The notes under the pieces are model-generated. The model saw only the letters and a list, made by a program, of their open reading frames with translations, was not told the origin of the DNA and did not search any database. The translations under genes were made by a program, and so were the position numbers. From NCBI GenBank assembly GCA_026397695.1, contig JAPLUJ010000642.1, positions 1 through 6,421 on the forward strand: a stretch of 6,421 nucleotides of DNA, written 5' to 3'. The stretch is from Verrucomicrobiota bacterium. Lineage in GTDB: Bacteria; Verrucomicrobiota; Verrucomicrobiia; Verrucomicrobiales; Akkermansiaceae. Numbering within the stretch: position 1 is the stretch's first letter; every line of letters begins with the position of its first letter. This document shows, piece by piece, positions 6,265 through 6,421 of the stretch.

Positions 6265-6321
6265 CCACCGCACACCATGCATTGGCTTGCGCATGGGGCG
6301 CGCAGGTATGGAGTGCGGTGG
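6265..6321. repeat. Imperfect 14-bp inverted repeat with nested alternatives
   Basis: The arms 6265-6278 (CCACCGCACACCAT) and 6308-6321 (ATGGAGTGCGGTGG) are inverted copies with one mismatch, including nine perfect outer pairs. The 29-base interior contributes other pairings: CCATGC (6275-6280) with GCATGG (6291-6296), and TGCGC with GCGCA. The first of these competes with the outer stem. It may be a structured RNA, a small palindromic element or an operator region; nothing in the sequence decides. Confidence 0.5.
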
Positions 6322-6344
6322 GAAGCGCAGCGCCACACCGCTTT

Positions 6345-6382
6345 GGCTGGAAAACGTTCCCTCATGCCAAAAACATCCAGCC
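6345..6382. repeat. 7-bp inverted repeat GGCTGGA/TCCAGCC
   Basis: GGCTGGA (6345-6351) and TCCAGCC (6376-6382) are perfect inverted copies across a 24-base interior that is A-rich in part. It lies 23 bases after the larger inverted repeat. Taken alone it could be chance; its closeness to the others is the reason to note it. Confidence 0.3.
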
Positions 6383-6421
6383 GCATCTAACATCGCCATC
6401 CGTCCTCCACCGTGTGGTGTG

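Larger units (their letters stand above)
6219..6421. other. Gene-free right end rich in inverted repeats
   Basis: I find no credible gene on either strand; the open frames of about 77 codons on the minus strand have no recognisable product and lie across the inverted repeats. No tRNA or rRNA is apparent. The stretch runs off the window, so it may belong to the upstream region of a following gene or to a longer repeat element. Confidence 0.55.

Noticed and set aside
1..6421. CRISPR array, insertion sequence or phage genes
   Set aside because: No regularly spaced direct repeats, transposase, integrase or terminal repeat pairs bounding a gene were seen.

Overview
The window is GC-rich bacterial DNA, roughly 60% G+C by eye, with every supported gene on the + strand. 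The sulfatase-modifying-factor-type protein that opens the window, the secreted protein of unknown function and the style of the intergenic palindromes would suit a member of the Planctomycetota-Verrucomicrobiota-Kiritimatiellota group. That placement is an inference from protein style. No rRNA, tRNA or other taxonomic marker is present.

Left part (1-1518): the 3' end of a gene for an FGE/SUMF1-domain protein (1-750, running in from upstream) lacks both cysteines of the true formylglycine-generating enzyme. It is followed 27 bases later by a gene for a small exported protein (778-1518) with a signal peptide and a conserved-looking core but no known function. A gene-free stretch follows (1519-1818) with two modest inverted repeats.

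Central part (1819-6152): an apparent three-gene polyol operon. In order these are a GldA-type glycerol dehydrogenase, an FAD-dependent glycerol-3-phosphate dehydrogenase-type oxidoreductase (GlpD/EryB-like) and an FGGY carbohydrate kinase that is not canonical GlpK. Kinase plus FAD-dependent polyol-phosphate dehydrogenase makes a phosphorylative route, polyol to polyol phosphate to keto-phosphate. The NAD-type dehydrogenase would be a parallel oxidative entry. The dehydrogenase gene is broken: about 31 residues of the conserved family sequence are missing and the frame changes at the same point (near 2487), so it is a pseudogene or carries an assembly error. Upstream of it lies a 14-codon ORF with a good ribosome binding site, whose stop overlaps the gldA start as ATGA. 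The same ATGA overlap joins the end of gldA to the next gene, so the frameshift should also disturb translational coupling.

Right end (6153-6421): no gene. Just after the kinase stop are two tandem hairpins with identical TCT loops and a compensatory closing base pair, able to refold into an alternative structure. Further inverted repeats follow at 6265-6321 and 6345-6382.

The points most worth following up are the decayed gldA with its coupling consequences, the leader ORF, the tandem bistable hairpins, and the unknown substrate of the kinase/dehydrogenase pair.
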